Made by a program: the position numbers and the translations under genes. Below the pieces are notes generated by a model. That model was not told the DNA's origin. It made no database searches and worked only from the letters and a program-made list of their open reading frames with translations. Source: Methanobacteriota archaeon (GTDB lineage: Archaea; Thermoplasmatota; Poseidoniia; MGIII; CG-Epi1). Taken from it: a stretch of DNA of 64,000 bases. Below, one piece after another: positions 16,898-26,158 of the stretch. Position 1 is the stretch's first letter, and each line of letters begins with the position of its first letter. The stretch covers positions 32,567-96,566 of the forward strand of contig JAPOKN010000001.1 in the NCBI GenBank assembly GCA_029977605.1, read 5' to 3'.

Positions 16898-18232
16898 GTT
16901 TTTGAAAAGTACCCACGGACTAGTCAACTGGCGTTGGGCTTCTTTTGATGTTAAGCTCTCGGATAATATCTTTTGGAGTTCAGGCTTCCTTTGTGCCTTA
17001 CCGATAAACCAATTTATCAACCATTTTCTTCTAGTATAATTTTGAATTTTAAAAGAATTTGTCAACTCTTTACCTAGTATTTCCCAAATCTCCTTCTGGT
17101 AATTTTCTCCGCAATCCAAGTTAAAGTTATTTCTATTTTCTTTGAAATGCTTTACAGCAATCTTTGCAGACAGCAGGGCATTACCTATGCCTTCTCCAGT
17201 AAAAGGATCTACTAAACTTCCGGAATCTCCTACTAGAAGGCAACCATTACCAAACATTCTTCTTAGTTTCATTTTATCTTTTCTAGGTGAACCCAACGGC
17301 AATTGCCATGCTTTTCCACTATCTTTTATCAATTCAGCATTTTTAAATCTAGATACAAACTTTTCTTCTATTATATATTTTTGAAGTTCCTTTAGTTTCA
17401 TTTCTTTATTCTTAAAATCTTTAAGCGTAATTCCTAAGCCTACATTGCACGCATTATCGCCAACTGGAAAAATCCAAAAATATCCCGGAATGACTCCATC
17501 TACATAGTGGAATTCTATAGATCCTTTTTGATAATCTACACCATTTACTCCTTTCCAGTACTCCCTATATGAAGTACTCCAATGTTCTTTTTTGATAAAT
17601 TCTTCACCATTTATTTCAGACACGATTGTTTTAGCAACAGGGCAGTTTACTCCACCAGCACCTATAGTTATTGGGGCATAGAATTCTTTCTCGCCAAATC
17701 CATTCTTACCTTTTACTCCAATTATTCTATTATTATTTTCACTATCAATTATTAAATTATTAACTCTGAACTTTTGAATTACAAAGCCTCCCTTATTTTC
17801 CACTCGATTCTTTGCCTCATTAAATAAAATCCAATCAAAATTTATCCTTGGATAAACATATCCTGTAGCTTCAGAATCTTTAATTTCAACTTTTACTTTT
17901 TCTTCTTTTGTGTTACTAAATGTTACACTATCAAATATGAAATGTGGACTTTTTTCAAGACTTTTTAACACATTCAATTCTTCTAAATGCTTTAGAGCTT
18001 TTCCACCAACTGCATCTCCACAAACTTTGTCTCTGGGAAATTCTTCTTTTTCTAATAGTAAAACCTTGAATCCTTCATTAGCAGCATAACAGGCGGCTGC
18101 AGATCCTGCAGGCCCGCCACCCACAATAATAACATCGAAATTTACCTCATCAATTGGAATCTTTTTTGTCTTTATATTTTTTTCCCAAAAAACATCAGTT
18201 TTATTCAGCACAATTTTAGAACTTATTGCCAT
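16886..18232 (-). CDS. Geranylgeranyl reductase-family flavoprotein
   Basis: This 448-residue FAD-dependent reductase probably saturates isoprenoid chains of archaeal lipids or quinones. After an unusual 30-residue N-terminal extension it shows the FAD fold VIIVGGGPAGSAAA, the family CGDAVGG motif and the second FAD motif GDSGSLVDPFTGEGIGNA. It diverges from another flavoprotein gene across 58 bases and overlaps folD by 12 bases at the 3' end. The substrate (lipid core or prenyl side chain) is not decidable here. Confidence 0.85.
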   Translation of the reverse strand: MAISSKIVLNKTDVFWEKNIKTKKIPIDEVNFDVIIVGGGPAGSAAACYAANEGFKVLLLEKEEFPRDKVCGDAVGGKALKHLEELNVLKSLEKSPHFIFDSVTFSNTKEEKVKVEIKDSEATGYVYPRINFDWILFNEAKNRVENKGGFVIQKFRVNNLIIDSENNNRIIGVKGKNGFGEKEFYAPITIGAGGVNCPVAKTIVSEINGEEFIKKEHWSTSYREYWKGVNGVDYQKGSIEFHYVDGVIPGYFWIFPVGDNACNVGLGITLKDFKNKEMKLKELQKYIIEEKFVSRFKNAELIKDSGKAWQLPLGSPRKDKMKLRRMFGNGCLLVGDSGSLVDPFTGEGIGNALLSAKIAVKHFKENRNNFNLDCGENYQKEIWEILGKELTNSFKIQNYTRRKWLINWFIGKAQRKPELQKILSESLTSKEAQRQLTSPWVLFKNLVF

Positions 18233-18260
18233 TAATAAACGTTTTCAGTATAGCAATACA

Positions 18261-18270
18261 AATTTTAAGA
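18261..18270 (+). promoter_or_regulatory. TATA-like promoter element of the 18291 flavoprotein gene
   Basis: An AATTTTAAGA element is centred about 25 bases upstream of the ATG at 18291, with no Shine-Dalgarno sequence between them. This fits a leaderless transcript. The gap is shared with the divergent reductase gene. Confidence 0.4.
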
Positions 18271-18290
18271 CCTCTGCTAATCTCATATTA

Positions 18291-19406
18291 ATGGCAGTAG
18301 CTTCTAAGGCTAATAATTCTAAAAAACATAGAATTATTGGCGCAGGTCTTTCTGGACTTTCTGCAGCAATTAATTTCGCTAAGAATGATGAGAAAGTCGT
18401 GATTCATGAATCAAGAGAAGATGTGGGTATGCAATTTCACCCCAATTATCAAGTTTTACTAAAGGAAAGTCCAGACACACCTTCTTCTGAAGCTGGAGCT
18501 AAACAATATCTGAACAGATGGGGGTTAAATCCTAAATTTACTTTCAAAGATGCAAAAAAATTTATCTGCTCTACAGAAAAAAGAGATTTTACGATTTCAT
18601 TGAAAGAGCCATTACCTTTGATTCTACGAGGTGGTGAGAATTCACTAGAGAGAGGGCTCGCTAATGAGGCTAAAGATTTAGGTGTTGAATTTAAGTTTAA
18701 ATCAAGGCCCAAGCCAAAAGCAGGAGATATTCTTTCGACAGGTCCAAAGCGTACAGATATGGTTGCTTTTGGGGCATACTATGAAAATTCAGATTTTCCT
18801 CGAGATCAGTTTTTGTACATGCATGATGAAAAATATTCTCCAAGAGGATGGTATCTGTACGTGATTCCCATGGATGATGATACTATTAAGATTATGAATT
18901 GTTGTTCAAAGCCGTATGCAAAACAAGTCAGGAAATTATTGTATAAGGCAGTTGAAGAGCGAGATATTCTGAAGAATATTGTTGACGGTGCAAAACCCAC
19001 AGGTACAGTGGGAGGCCAAGGAGGTGTCGATTTCCCTAAGACTGCAATTAAGGACGGAGTTTATCACACTGGTGAAGCTGCAGGTTTTCAAGATCCTTGG
19101 AGAGGATTTGGAATGAATTATGCGATTGAATCTGGAGCTCTTGCTCAGAGAGCTATATCAGAATCTTTAGATTACGATAAATTATGGAAAAAACAGTTTC
19201 ATCAAAGGAAGAAAGCAGATATCGCCCGCAGAGGAATATTCGCACTTCTCGGCAATCGGGCATTCGAATATGGTATGAGGAAAGTTAAGGATGGAGACGA
19301 AGTTGATTGGGAAGAGATTAATCCTAGCGGTTGGAAAAAATCCTTAATCTACAACACTTTTTATTCAATGGAAATGGCTAAGAAAACAATGTGGGATTCC
19401 TGGTAA
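18291..19406 (+). CDS. FAD-dependent oxidoreductase, geranylgeranyl reductase-like
   Basis: This 371-residue flavoprotein has an N-terminal FAD-binding fold (RIIGAGLSGLSAAINFA, about residues 14-30) and a C-terminal FAD contact region HTGEAAGFQDPWRGFGMNYAIESG, read in parts around residues 264-287, which is typical of the geranylgeranyl reductase/PHBH superfamily. It lacks the CGD motif of the divergent neighbour, so the substrate may differ. The stop shares one base with the next small membrane-protein gene. The enzyme class is firm and the reaction is unknown; lipid reduction is an inference from the neighbour. Confidence 0.75.
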   Translation: MAVASKANNSKKHRIIGAGLSGLSAAINFAKNDEKVVIHESREDVGMQFHPNYQVLLKESPDTPSSEAGAKQYLNRWGLNPKFTFKDAKKFICSTEKRDFTISLKEPLPLILRGGENSLERGLANEAKDLGVEFKFKSRPKPKAGDILSTGPKRTDMVAFGAYYENSDFPRDQFLYMHDEKYSPRGWYLYVIPMDDDTIKIMNCCSKPYAKQVRKLLYKAVEERDILKNIVDGAKPTGTVGGQGGVDFPKTAIKDGVYHTGEAAGFQDPWRGFGMNYAIESGALAQRAISESLDYDKLWKKQFHQRKKADIARRGIFALLGNRAFEYGMRKVKDGDEVDWEEINPSGWKKSLIYNTFYSMEMAKKTMWDSW

Positions 19407-19609
19407 TGGATCTCACAGGTTTAGTATCTTATATTATTTCAGCTTTTTCAATTTTAGCAGGAGTTGCTATATTCTTTGGTGAAGAAGAATACATTGTTCC
19501 GGCTTCAGGTCGCTCGCTCAGATTACCCTGTTCTTTTCTTTTTTGGTTTCTTGCCTTAATTTTCTGGGCCATGGCTGTTGAAGTTGAGGATGACGATAGT
19601 ATCATATAA
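19406..19609 (+). CDS. Small two-helix membrane protein, function unknown
   Basis: From the ATG at 19406 (TAATG overlap with the upstream stop) this is 67 residues, with two hydrophobic helices (about 5-22 and 38-57) and an acidic C-terminus (VEVEDDDS). An in-frame GTG at 19391 would add five residues but lies inside the upstream gene. It sits between a flavoprotein and aconitase in an apparent operon. No family is recognised. Confidence 0.6.
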   Translation: MDLTGLVSYIISAFSILAGVAIFFGEEEYIVPASGRSLRLPCSFLFWFLALIFWAMAVEVEDDDSII

Positions 19610-19629
19610 TCAATTCTTTAGTCTAAAAC

Positions 19630-21882
19630 ATGTCGGATTTTGATGTGATTAGTAATTATTATTCCCAAATGCCTGAGAAGATAGAGCAGGCTAGAAATAT
19701 CCTAAAACGTTCATTGACTTTAACAGAAAAGATTCTTTTTAGTCATTTGGTTAAAATTGAAAATGTGCCAAAAAGAACTAAATCATATGTTGAATTACAA
19801 CCTGATAGAGTTGCAATGCAGGATGCAACAGCACAAATGGCACTATTGCAATTTGCATTAGCAGGGCGTAATGAAGTTGCAGTTCCTTCTACAGTTCACT
19901 GTGATCATTTAATTAAAGCTAGGTCCGGAAGGGATGCTGATTTAGCGCATGCGAATGAAGTGAGTTCGGAAGTTTTCAATTTTTTAAAATCAGCTTCAGC
20001 CAAGTATGGGTTAGGTTTTTGGGAACCTGGAGCTGGAATTATACATCAAGTTGTTCTTGAAAATTATGCATTCCCGGGTGGAATGATGATTGGTACAGAT
20101 TCTCACACACCTAATGCAGGAGGATTGGGTATGGTTGCAATTGGTGTAGGGGGAGCTGATGCCATGGAAGTAATGGCAGGTTTACCTTTTACAATTCGCT
20201 GGCCAGGAATTATTGGAGTTCATTTAACAGGAGAGTTATCTGGTTGGGCTTCTGCTAAGGATGTAATATTAAAAGTATGTGAAGAGTTAACCGTCAAGGG
20301 CGGAACGGGACATATAGTAGAATACTTCGGCCCTGGCACATCATCAATTTCATCAACAGGCAAGGGGACCATCTGCAATATGGGTGCTGAAGTTGGAGCT
20401 ACAACATCTCTTTTTCCATATGATGATTCTATGGATAAATATCTGAAGGCAACTAATCGTTCCGAGATAGCAGGTTTGGCTAAAGACTATTCTGAATATT
20501 TAGTCCCAGATTCAGATGTTGAACAAAATCCTGAAAAATATTATGATAAAATAATTGAAATTAATTTATCTGAGCTTGTTCCGGCGATTGTTGGGCCACA
20601 TAGTCCTGATTTAGCAAGACCTGTATCTGATCTGGGCGATGAGGCACGCGAAAAAGGATGGCCTACTGACATTCAAGCAGCATTGATTGGTTCATGTACA
20701 AATTCATCATATGAAGATATGGAAAGGGCTTCATCAATTGCACTTCAAGCTAAGAATGCAGGACTTAAGTCCAAAGTTCAATTTATGGTAACTCCTGGTT
20801 CAGATACAATAGACAAAACTATCAGGCGAGACGGCCAAATGCAAATATTTGATGATATTGGAGGTACAGTGTTAGCTAATGCCTGTGGACCTTGCATAGG
20901 TCAATGGCAACGTGATGATATTCAAAGTGGGGAAGTGAACTCTATAGTATCTTCTTATAATCGTAATTTTAGCGGAAGAAATGATGGCAATCATCAGACA
21001 TTGTCTTTCCTTACAAGTCCTGAGATAGTTACGGCAATGGCAATTGCAGGGACTCTTGATTTTAATCCAATAAAAGATAAATTAGTTACAGCAGACGGAG
21101 AGGAATTTTCCTTTAAGCCACCTGCAGGCGATCAATTACCGGAAAATGGTTTTGAATTTAATTTAGCAGGCTTTACACCTCCTTCTGACGGTTTAAAATC
21201 TGTTGATTTGGCAGTATCTTCAGAAAGCAGAAGGTTAAAGTTGTTAGAACCTTTCGTTGCAACAACAAAAAACGATTTAGAAAACTTGCCAATTTTAGTA
21301 AAAGTTAAAGGTAAATGTACAACAGACCATATTTCTCCAGCAGGTATTTGGTTACAATTTAGAGGGCATTTAGACAATATTTCAGATAATTGTTACATTG
21401 GAGCTCATAATTCATTCACGGAAGAGCAAGGTACAGCAATCAACCAACTAGATGGAACTAAAGGTAAATTGCCTAAGGTGGCCCGCAGTTATCATGAGAA
21501 CAGACAAGGCTGGGCAGTTATTGCAGATGTTAATTATGGAGAGGGAAGCAGTAGAGAACATGCTGCAATGTCTCCAAGATTTTTAGGTTGTAAGGTTGTA
21601 ATTGCAAGAAGCATGGCTCGGATTGCAGAAACTAATCTGAAGAAACAAGGGGTTTTACCACTTATTTTTGCAGATGAATCCTCATGGGATTTGTTGCGAG
21701 TAGATGATAGATTGACAATCAAAGGGACTGATGAATTAGGACCTAATTCCCAAGTTACTGTAGAAGTAAAACACAGTGATGAAACAATGGAAACTTTTGT
21801 TTGCAATCACAGTATGGATGAGCTTCAAGTTGAGTGGTTTAAGGCAGGTTCAGCCTTAAATTATTTGAGATTACAGAATTAA
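19630..21882 (+). CDS. acn: Aconitate hydratase, mitochondrial type
   Basis: Aconitase isomerises citrate and isocitrate in the TCA cycle. The 750-residue protein matches the mitochondrial-type family rather than the longer AcnA/IRP type. It shows DSHTPNAGGLG, GSCTNSSYEDM and ACGPCIGQW, supplying the three cysteines for the [4Fe-4S] cluster, and the swivel-domain NYGEGSSREHAAMSPR. The start lies 20 bases after the small membrane gene. The 3' end overlaps convergent purM by 4 bases. The cluster assembly genes near the window's right end would serve this enzyme. Confidence 0.96.
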   Translation: MSDFDVISNYYSQMPEKIEQARNILKRSLTLTEKILFSHLVKIENVPKRTKSYVELQPDRVAMQDATAQMALLQFALAGRNEVAVPSTVHCDHLIKARSGRDADLAHANEVSSEVFNFLKSASAKYGLGFWEPGAGIIHQVVLENYAFPGGMMIGTDSHTPNAGGLGMVAIGVGGADAMEVMAGLPFTIRWPGIIGVHLTGELSGWASAKDVILKVCEELTVKGGTGHIVEYFGPGTSSISSTGKGTICNMGAEVGATTSLFPYDDSMDKYLKATNRSEIAGLAKDYSEYLVPDSDVEQNPEKYYDKIIEINLSELVPAIVGPHSPDLARPVSDLGDEAREKGWPTDIQAALIGSCTNSSYEDMERASSIALQAKNAGLKSKVQFMVTPGSDTIDKTIRRDGQMQIFDDIGGTVLANACGPCIGQWQRDDIQSGEVNSIVSSYNRNFSGRNDGNHQTLSFLTSPEIVTAMAIAGTLDFNPIKDKLVTADGEEFSFKPPAGDQLPENGFEFNLAGFTPPSDGLKSVDLAVSSESRRLKLLEPFVATTKNDLENLPILVKVKGKCTTDHISPAGIWLQFRGHLDNISDNCYIGAHNSFTEEQGTAINQLDGTKGKLPKVARSYHENRQGWAVIADVNYGEGSSREHAAMSPRFLGCKVVIARSMARIAETNLKKQGVLPLIFADESSWDLLRVDDRLTIKGTDELGPNSQVTVEVKHSDETMETFVCNHSMDELQVEWFKAGSALNYLRLQN

Positions 21883-22847
21883 GATACGATTGAAGAGTGA
21901 GTAACTCCTTTTCCAGATTTAACGGAACCAATAATTTGAGAATGTTCTCCAAGGATTGATACAGATTTTTTAGCATCATCCTTGTTAACAATAATTACCA
22001 TACCCATACCCATATTGAATGTTCGATACATTTCCTTTGTTTCAATACTTCCTTTTTCTTGTAACCAGTCAAATATAGAAGGAATTGGTAAAGGATTATC
22101 AATAAAATACTGGAAATTATTATTAATTCTACTAATGTTGTCTAACCCGCCACCAGTGATGTGAGCAATTCCGTGGACATCTACTTGCTTAATCAAAGCC
22201 ATTACTTCTTTCACGTAAATTCTTGTTGGTTCAACAAGTTTCTTTCCAAGTTCCTTATCTCCATCAAATAACTTTCGAATCAAAGTATACCCGTTTGAGT
22301 GTGGTCCACTTGATTTCAGACCAATCAAAACATCTCCCTCTGATATTTTCGTACCGTCAATAATCTTGTCTTGTTTAACATAACCAACAGAAGTTCCAGC
22401 AATATCAAAACCATGAACTAATTCAGGTAATATTGCAGTCTCTCCTCCAGATAAAGTACAGTTAGATTGTTTACATCCTTCGGCTAACCCCATCCCAATT
22501 TTAGCCATTAAATCTTCATCCGGTTTGTCTAATGCTACGTAATCAACGAAACTTAACGGTTCGGCACCAACACAAATTAGATCATTTGTATTCATAGCAA
22601 CGCAGTCTATTCCGACAGTATGGATTGAGTCCATTTCTTCAGCCAGCAATAATTTACTACCCACTCCATCAGTACACATTGCCAATGCACCATCTCCTAG
22701 TTTAACTAATCCCGCAAATCCATTATCCAGTTTTATTGCTTCACCATCGCCCTTTCTGTTAACTCCTTTAATTTGAGCAATAAGAGCTTCAGTAGCTTTT
22801 TCACTTGCATCAATATCTACGCCAGCTTCAGAGTATGTGCTTACCAT
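21879..22847 (-). CDS. purM: Phosphoribosylformylglycinamidine cyclo-ligase
   Basis: PurM closes the imidazole ring in purine synthesis (FGAM to AIR). The 322-residue protein shows DGVGSKLLLAEEM, GAEPLSFVDYVA, the glycine-rich TLSGGETAILPE and HITGGGLDNI, all family hallmarks. It starts 5 bases after the TadA-like ATPase stop, so it may ride on the pilus operon transcript. The 3' end overlaps aconitase by 4 bases. Confidence 0.96.
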   Translation of the reverse strand: MVSTYSEAGVDIDASEKATEALIAQIKGVNRKGDGEAIKLDNGFAGLVKLGDGALAMCTDGVGSKLLLAEEMDSIHTVGIDCVAMNTNDLICVGAEPLSFVDYVALDKPDEDLMAKIGMGLAEGCKQSNCTLSGGETAILPELVHGFDIAGTSVGYVKQDKIIDGTKISEGDVLIGLKSSGPHSNGYTLIRKLFDGDKELGKKLVEPTRIYVKEVMALIKQVDVHGIAHITGGGLDNISRINNNFQYFIDNPLPIPSIFDWLQEKGSIETKEMYRTFNMGMGMVIIVNKDDAKKSVSILGEHSQIIGSVKSGKGVTHSSIVS

Positions 22848-22852
22848 ATAGT

Positions 22853-24085
22853 TTACATCTTAGCGTAATAATTTTGTACAACTGTACTAACTTGTTCAAT
22901 ATCATCAATGTTACGTTGAACTAATGATTCGAGAATCTTTTGCCTATTCTGAGCCATTTCATCAAATTGCCTTGGTGCTACACCTGCAGCCTTAGATATT
23001 CGCTCACGTAGTTTACTTGGTACTCCAGTCTCTTCTAACTGATTGGATTGTCCATTCCATTTGAATAATGTATTAAGTCTAGGTTTACTACCTTCCAAAC
23101 CAGCTAATTCAGAGACTTCAGTAATAGTTCTAATTTGCTTTCCATTAACATTTATTCTACTTTGCATTATAATTAAATGTAAAGCATTCATCATTATTGG
23201 AGGGACTTCCATAGGTGGGTTAATTAATCTTGATACCGTTTCCTGAGCAGTATTTGCGTGAACAGTACCAAAACATCCATCGTGACCCGTGTTCATCGCA
23301 GTAAAGAGCGTTTTAGCCTCAGGACCTCTTACTTCACCAACAATTATTCTGTCAGGCCTCATACGCAATGTATTCTTTAGTAAAGAATCCATATCAACTT
23401 CAGGTTCTTCTGGTTTTGTTGAGTTAAATGTCTCGAGTTGAACATGATGTTCATGCTTTAATTGAACTTCAGTAACATCTTCAATTGTAATTAATCTGTC
23501 CTTTGAAGGAATAAATAATCCTAATACATTCAAAGTTGTAGTTTTACCGGAACCTGTACCCCCAGCAACTAAAATATTAGATGGAGCAGAACCCATTCCA
23601 TCGGCAAACATCCACAATAGTGAGGCTAACCTTGGAGACATAGTTCCAAATTTCATCAAATTAACAACAGTTAACGGATCATTCATCTGCTTTCTAATTG
23701 TCATGGTTGGTCCATTCGGAGAAACTGGCGGAATTGTAGCATTTACACGACTTCCATCAGGTAATCTTCCGTCTAATAGCAAATTTCCAGGACCTACTTT
23801 TCTACCTACGTATTTTCCAACTTTTTGAATAATTGCAGTGGCTTCCTCACTAGTTAATTTTACATTAGTTACACACATACCGTGTTTTCTATGAGCAACC
23901 ATCACAGCTTTGTCTGGATGATTATACATAATTTCTTCAAGATTATCGTCATCTAGCAATGGTTTTAGGGCACCATAGCTCGGAGATTTGACAGCCTTTG
24001 TCACTTGGTAAAGTGGTCGCTCAGCATCAGGTCTTTCGACGATGTTGGCAGTCGGGTATTGTTCTATTATTCGTCCTTGTTGCAT
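22853..24085 (-). CDS. TadA/CpaF-like secretion ATPase
   Basis: This is the second pilus-type ATPase in the window, 410 residues from the ATG at 24085. An upstream in-frame start at 24160 would add 25 residues but overlaps the preceding gene by 73 bases and adds no recognisable sequence. Motifs are Walker A AGGTGSGKTTTLN, Asp-box TIEDVTEVQL, Walker B RIIVGEVRGPEA, and GCFGTVHANTAQE. DPLTVVNLMKFGT and RPDRIIVGEVRG resemble the TadA/CpaF branch, unlike the FlaI-like ATPase at the left end. It follows two T2SSF genes, so this is a compact Tad-type locus. No pilin gene is evident beside it. Confidence 0.9.
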   Translation of the reverse strand: MQQGRIIEQYPTANIVERPDAERPLYQVTKAVKSPSYGALKPLLDDDNLEEIMYNHPDKAVMVAHRKHGMCVTNVKLTSEEATAIIQKVGKYVGRKVGPGNLLLDGRLPDGSRVNATIPPVSPNGPTMTIRKQMNDPLTVVNLMKFGTMSPRLASLLWMFADGMGSAPSNILVAGGTGSGKTTTLNVLGLFIPSKDRLITIEDVTEVQLKHEHHVQLETFNSTKPEEPEVDMDSLLKNTLRMRPDRIIVGEVRGPEAKTLFTAMNTGHDGCFGTVHANTAQETVSRLINPPMEVPPIMMNALHLIIMQSRINVNGKQIRTITEVSELAGLEGSKPRLNTLFKWNGQSNQLEETGVPSKLRERISKAAGVAPRQFDEMAQNRQKILESLVQRNIDDIEQVSTVVQNYYAKM

Positions 24086-24087
24086 AT

Positions 24088-24852
24088 TTATACGATTGAT
24101 ATCCTTAGTGCTAGTAATAGTGTAGTAGTAGCTATGAACATATACATTGGCATTCGCCATATAGCAGTCTTAGTTGTTTGTAAGATTACAGATTGCATCC
24201 AAACACCTCCAGCTCCTAATACCATCATGTAGAAAAATAAGGATTGGTTCAATAAACTTAGGTCAACGTTAAGCTCGAATGAACCCGCTTTTCCGCTTCC
24301 AAATACTGAGACAATTAATCCTAGTAAGATGGGACAGATGACTGCACCACCCCATAGAATGAAATTAGCAGTACTTTGTGTTTTTGTAATTCTTTCTTTT
24401 CTGAGCATGTAAATTTCCCAGAATTCTTCAGAGATATTTTCAAGAGTAGTTGCAAAGCTTCCAGATGAACCAAGTGCCACATTCAATATACTTACAATCC
24501 TTATAATCATTGGAGATTCAGTTTGTTTTGCAAAGTCTCTCATTGCCATACCGAATCCATCATCTCTCATTCTCTTCACGGCTTCACGGAGAAATTTACC
24601 CATTCGATCATTTCTTCCAGATGCAATAGCATCTAAGGCAGATTCAACACCCATACCAGCACGTAATTCTTCAGCTAAATCAGCTAAGACATCAGGCCAC
24701 ACAGCTTCTAATTCATTAATTTTATCTTGTTTTCTTTTAGCAGGAATGTAGAAAAAAGTTCCAATAAGGGCCCAAACGCCTAATCCTACCCAAATGATAC
24801 CATGCAATGATGATAATCCATCACCACTCACTATGTCTTCTAACAAGCTCAT
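24088..24852 (-). CDS. Tad-type platform membrane protein (TadB/TadC-like T2SSF)
   Basis: This 254-residue protein has a membrane segment near 18-36, a T2SSF domain near 50-150 (WPDVLADLAEELRAGMGVESAL) and three C-terminal membrane segments. It overlaps the upstream T2SSF gene by 4 bases (ATGA) and ends 2 bases before the ATPase ATG. With the neighbouring protein it forms the TadB/TadC-like platform pair. Confidence 0.82.
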   Translation of the reverse strand: MSLLEDIVSGDGLSSLHGIIWVGLGVWALIGTFFYIPAKRKQDKINELEAVWPDVLADLAEELRAGMGVESALDAIASGRNDRMGKFLREAVKRMRDDGFGMAMRDFAKQTESPMIIRIVSILNVALGSSGSFATTLENISEEFWEIYMLRKERITKTQSTANFILWGGAVICPILLGLIVSVFGSGKAGSFELNVDLSLLNQSLFFYMMVLGAGGVWMQSVILQTTKTAIWRMPMYMFIATTTLLLALRISIV

Positions 24853-25424
24853 ACTCCAGGCTCCTTTGCTTTAGTTTGAACGATCATTCCAGCTATAATT
24901 ATGGTTGCCGTAATAAATAATGCAGGGACACAAACATCAGGCATTGTTGGGGTATTTCCTAAAAATCCTCCGCCAGAGGCTTTCGCAGATTCTACTAGTC
25001 CATTAACAACAGCACCTATTACAACAATAATAGGAATTAGTATTGAAACAATTATAAATTGTTCAGATGTTGAAGATAAACCTTCAATGAAATTATCTAA
25101 ATTAACACGCCTTTCTTTAGCCTCTTTTTCAGCTATAGATCTTAATCTATCAATGACATTAGTGTCTTCTTCGATAGACATAATTAAGCTAGATAGAACT
25201 TTTCTTAGTCCAGAGGAATCTGTATTTCGCATTTGAGTTCTAATAGCGTCACTGAAATTTTTCCCGCCTTCAGTATCTCTAAAAATTTGTTTGAAGATTC
25301 CACTCAAATCTCCGTAGTCTTCGTCAGCAACATGTTTCATTGCCTCTGCAACACCTACGCCAGATTCTAATAGAACTTCAATTCCTCTAATGGCAAAGAG
25401 TAGTTCTTGGTCAACGGTCGCCAT
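24849..25424 (-). CDS. Short Tad-type platform membrane protein (T2SSF)
   Basis: This 191-residue protein starts directly with the T2SSF domain (about 5-115; LLFAIRGIEVLLESGVG) and ends with two membrane segments (about 122-142 and 163-183). It lacks the N-terminal membrane pair found in full TadB/TadC proteins. It is the first gene of the three-gene Tad locus and overlaps the next by 4 bases. The short form could be a minimal partner of the longer protein; no upstream in-frame extension is apparent in the 38-base gap. Confidence 0.78.
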   Translation of the reverse strand: MATVDQELLFAIRGIEVLLESGVGVAEAMKHVADEDYGDLSGIFKQIFRDTEGGKNFSDAIRTQMRNTDSSGLRKVLSSLIMSIEEDTNVIDRLRSIAEKEAKERRVNLDNFIEGLSSTSEQFIIVSILIPIIVVIGAVVNGLVESAKASGGGFLGNTPTMPDVCVPALFITATIIIAGMIVQTKAKEPGV

Positions 25425-25462
25425 AGTATCTTAATAAAACCCCATTATAAACTACTAACTTT

Positions 25463-26158
25463 CTAAATATTTGTATCTTTTAGAAAATCTCTATAAGTAC
25501 TCAAGCTAACATAAAACGAAAAAACCATTGACCATTCACACAGGGCGGTCAAGTTTAGATATATACTTCTTTCAGTGTTTACGTTTGGTGGGTTATCCAT
25601 TCGGTGAAAAAAATCATCCTTTTCTTCTAACATTTCTAGATTATCTAAAACGCTGAACACGGCCATCATTACATAGAAAAACCATCCAGCCATTACAGCA
25701 TATTTTCTAATTTTATTATCGAGGCCACTCTTTTTCATTAGATCGTAGCTGAAACTTGCAGAGATCAGATACGTTGTGAATAAAGTGAATGCTGTAACTC
25801 CATGTAAAACAGGAAATTCTTTCCAATTAAAACTTACCGTAATAATTCCGCATATTGATCCTACAGTAGAAATAATTCTAATTCTTTCATTTCCCTTGAT
25901 ATAGAATTCACCCAGTTCCTCAGCTAATGGTTTGAATAATCTGTAGATTACCTGAACTATTAGTAAAGTTCCAAACAAGCTAATACCTAGTCCAGTTGAG
26001 AAAATACTTTCTTCAGGTTCTGAAAAAGGCATTTCAGATATGATTGGTATAAATGGGGCAACTCTTCCACTGGTAGTTGATATGATGTAAGTTGCTATTA
26101 GTGTCAATATTCCTAAAATTACACTAAATTCTAGAAGTAATTTAGCACTATTTTTCAT
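25463..26158 (-). CDS. DRAM/Frag1/Sfk1-like six-helix membrane protein
   Basis: This 231-residue protein has about six membrane helices. The segment after helix 1 (PFIPIISEMPFSEPEESIF) and the last helix region (CEWSMVFSFYVSLSTYRDF) resemble the Frag1/DRAM/Sfk1 family, known mainly from eukaryotes, where members act in GPI anchor remodelling or autophagy. The match is by eye from short motifs. The start overlaps the PPDK stop by 11 bases, so the two are probably co-transcribed. Its role in an archaeon is unknown. Confidence 0.6.
   Translation of the reverse strand: MKNSAKLLLEFSVILGILTLIATYIISTTSGRVAPFIPIISEMPFSEPEESIFSTGLGISLFGTLLIVQVIYRLFKPLAEELGEFYIKGNERIRIISTVGSICGIITVSFNWKEFPVLHGVTAFTLFTTYLISASFSYDLMKKSGLDNKIRKYAVMAGWFFYVMMAVFSVLDNLEMLEEKDDFFHRMDNPPNVNTERSIYLNLTALCEWSMVFSFYVSLSTYRDFLKDTNI

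Noticed and set aside
24086..24160. Longer N-terminus for the TadA-like ATPase
   Set aside because: The extra 25 residues overlap the preceding T2SSF gene and lack any family sequence; the ATG at 24085 follows its stop directly.
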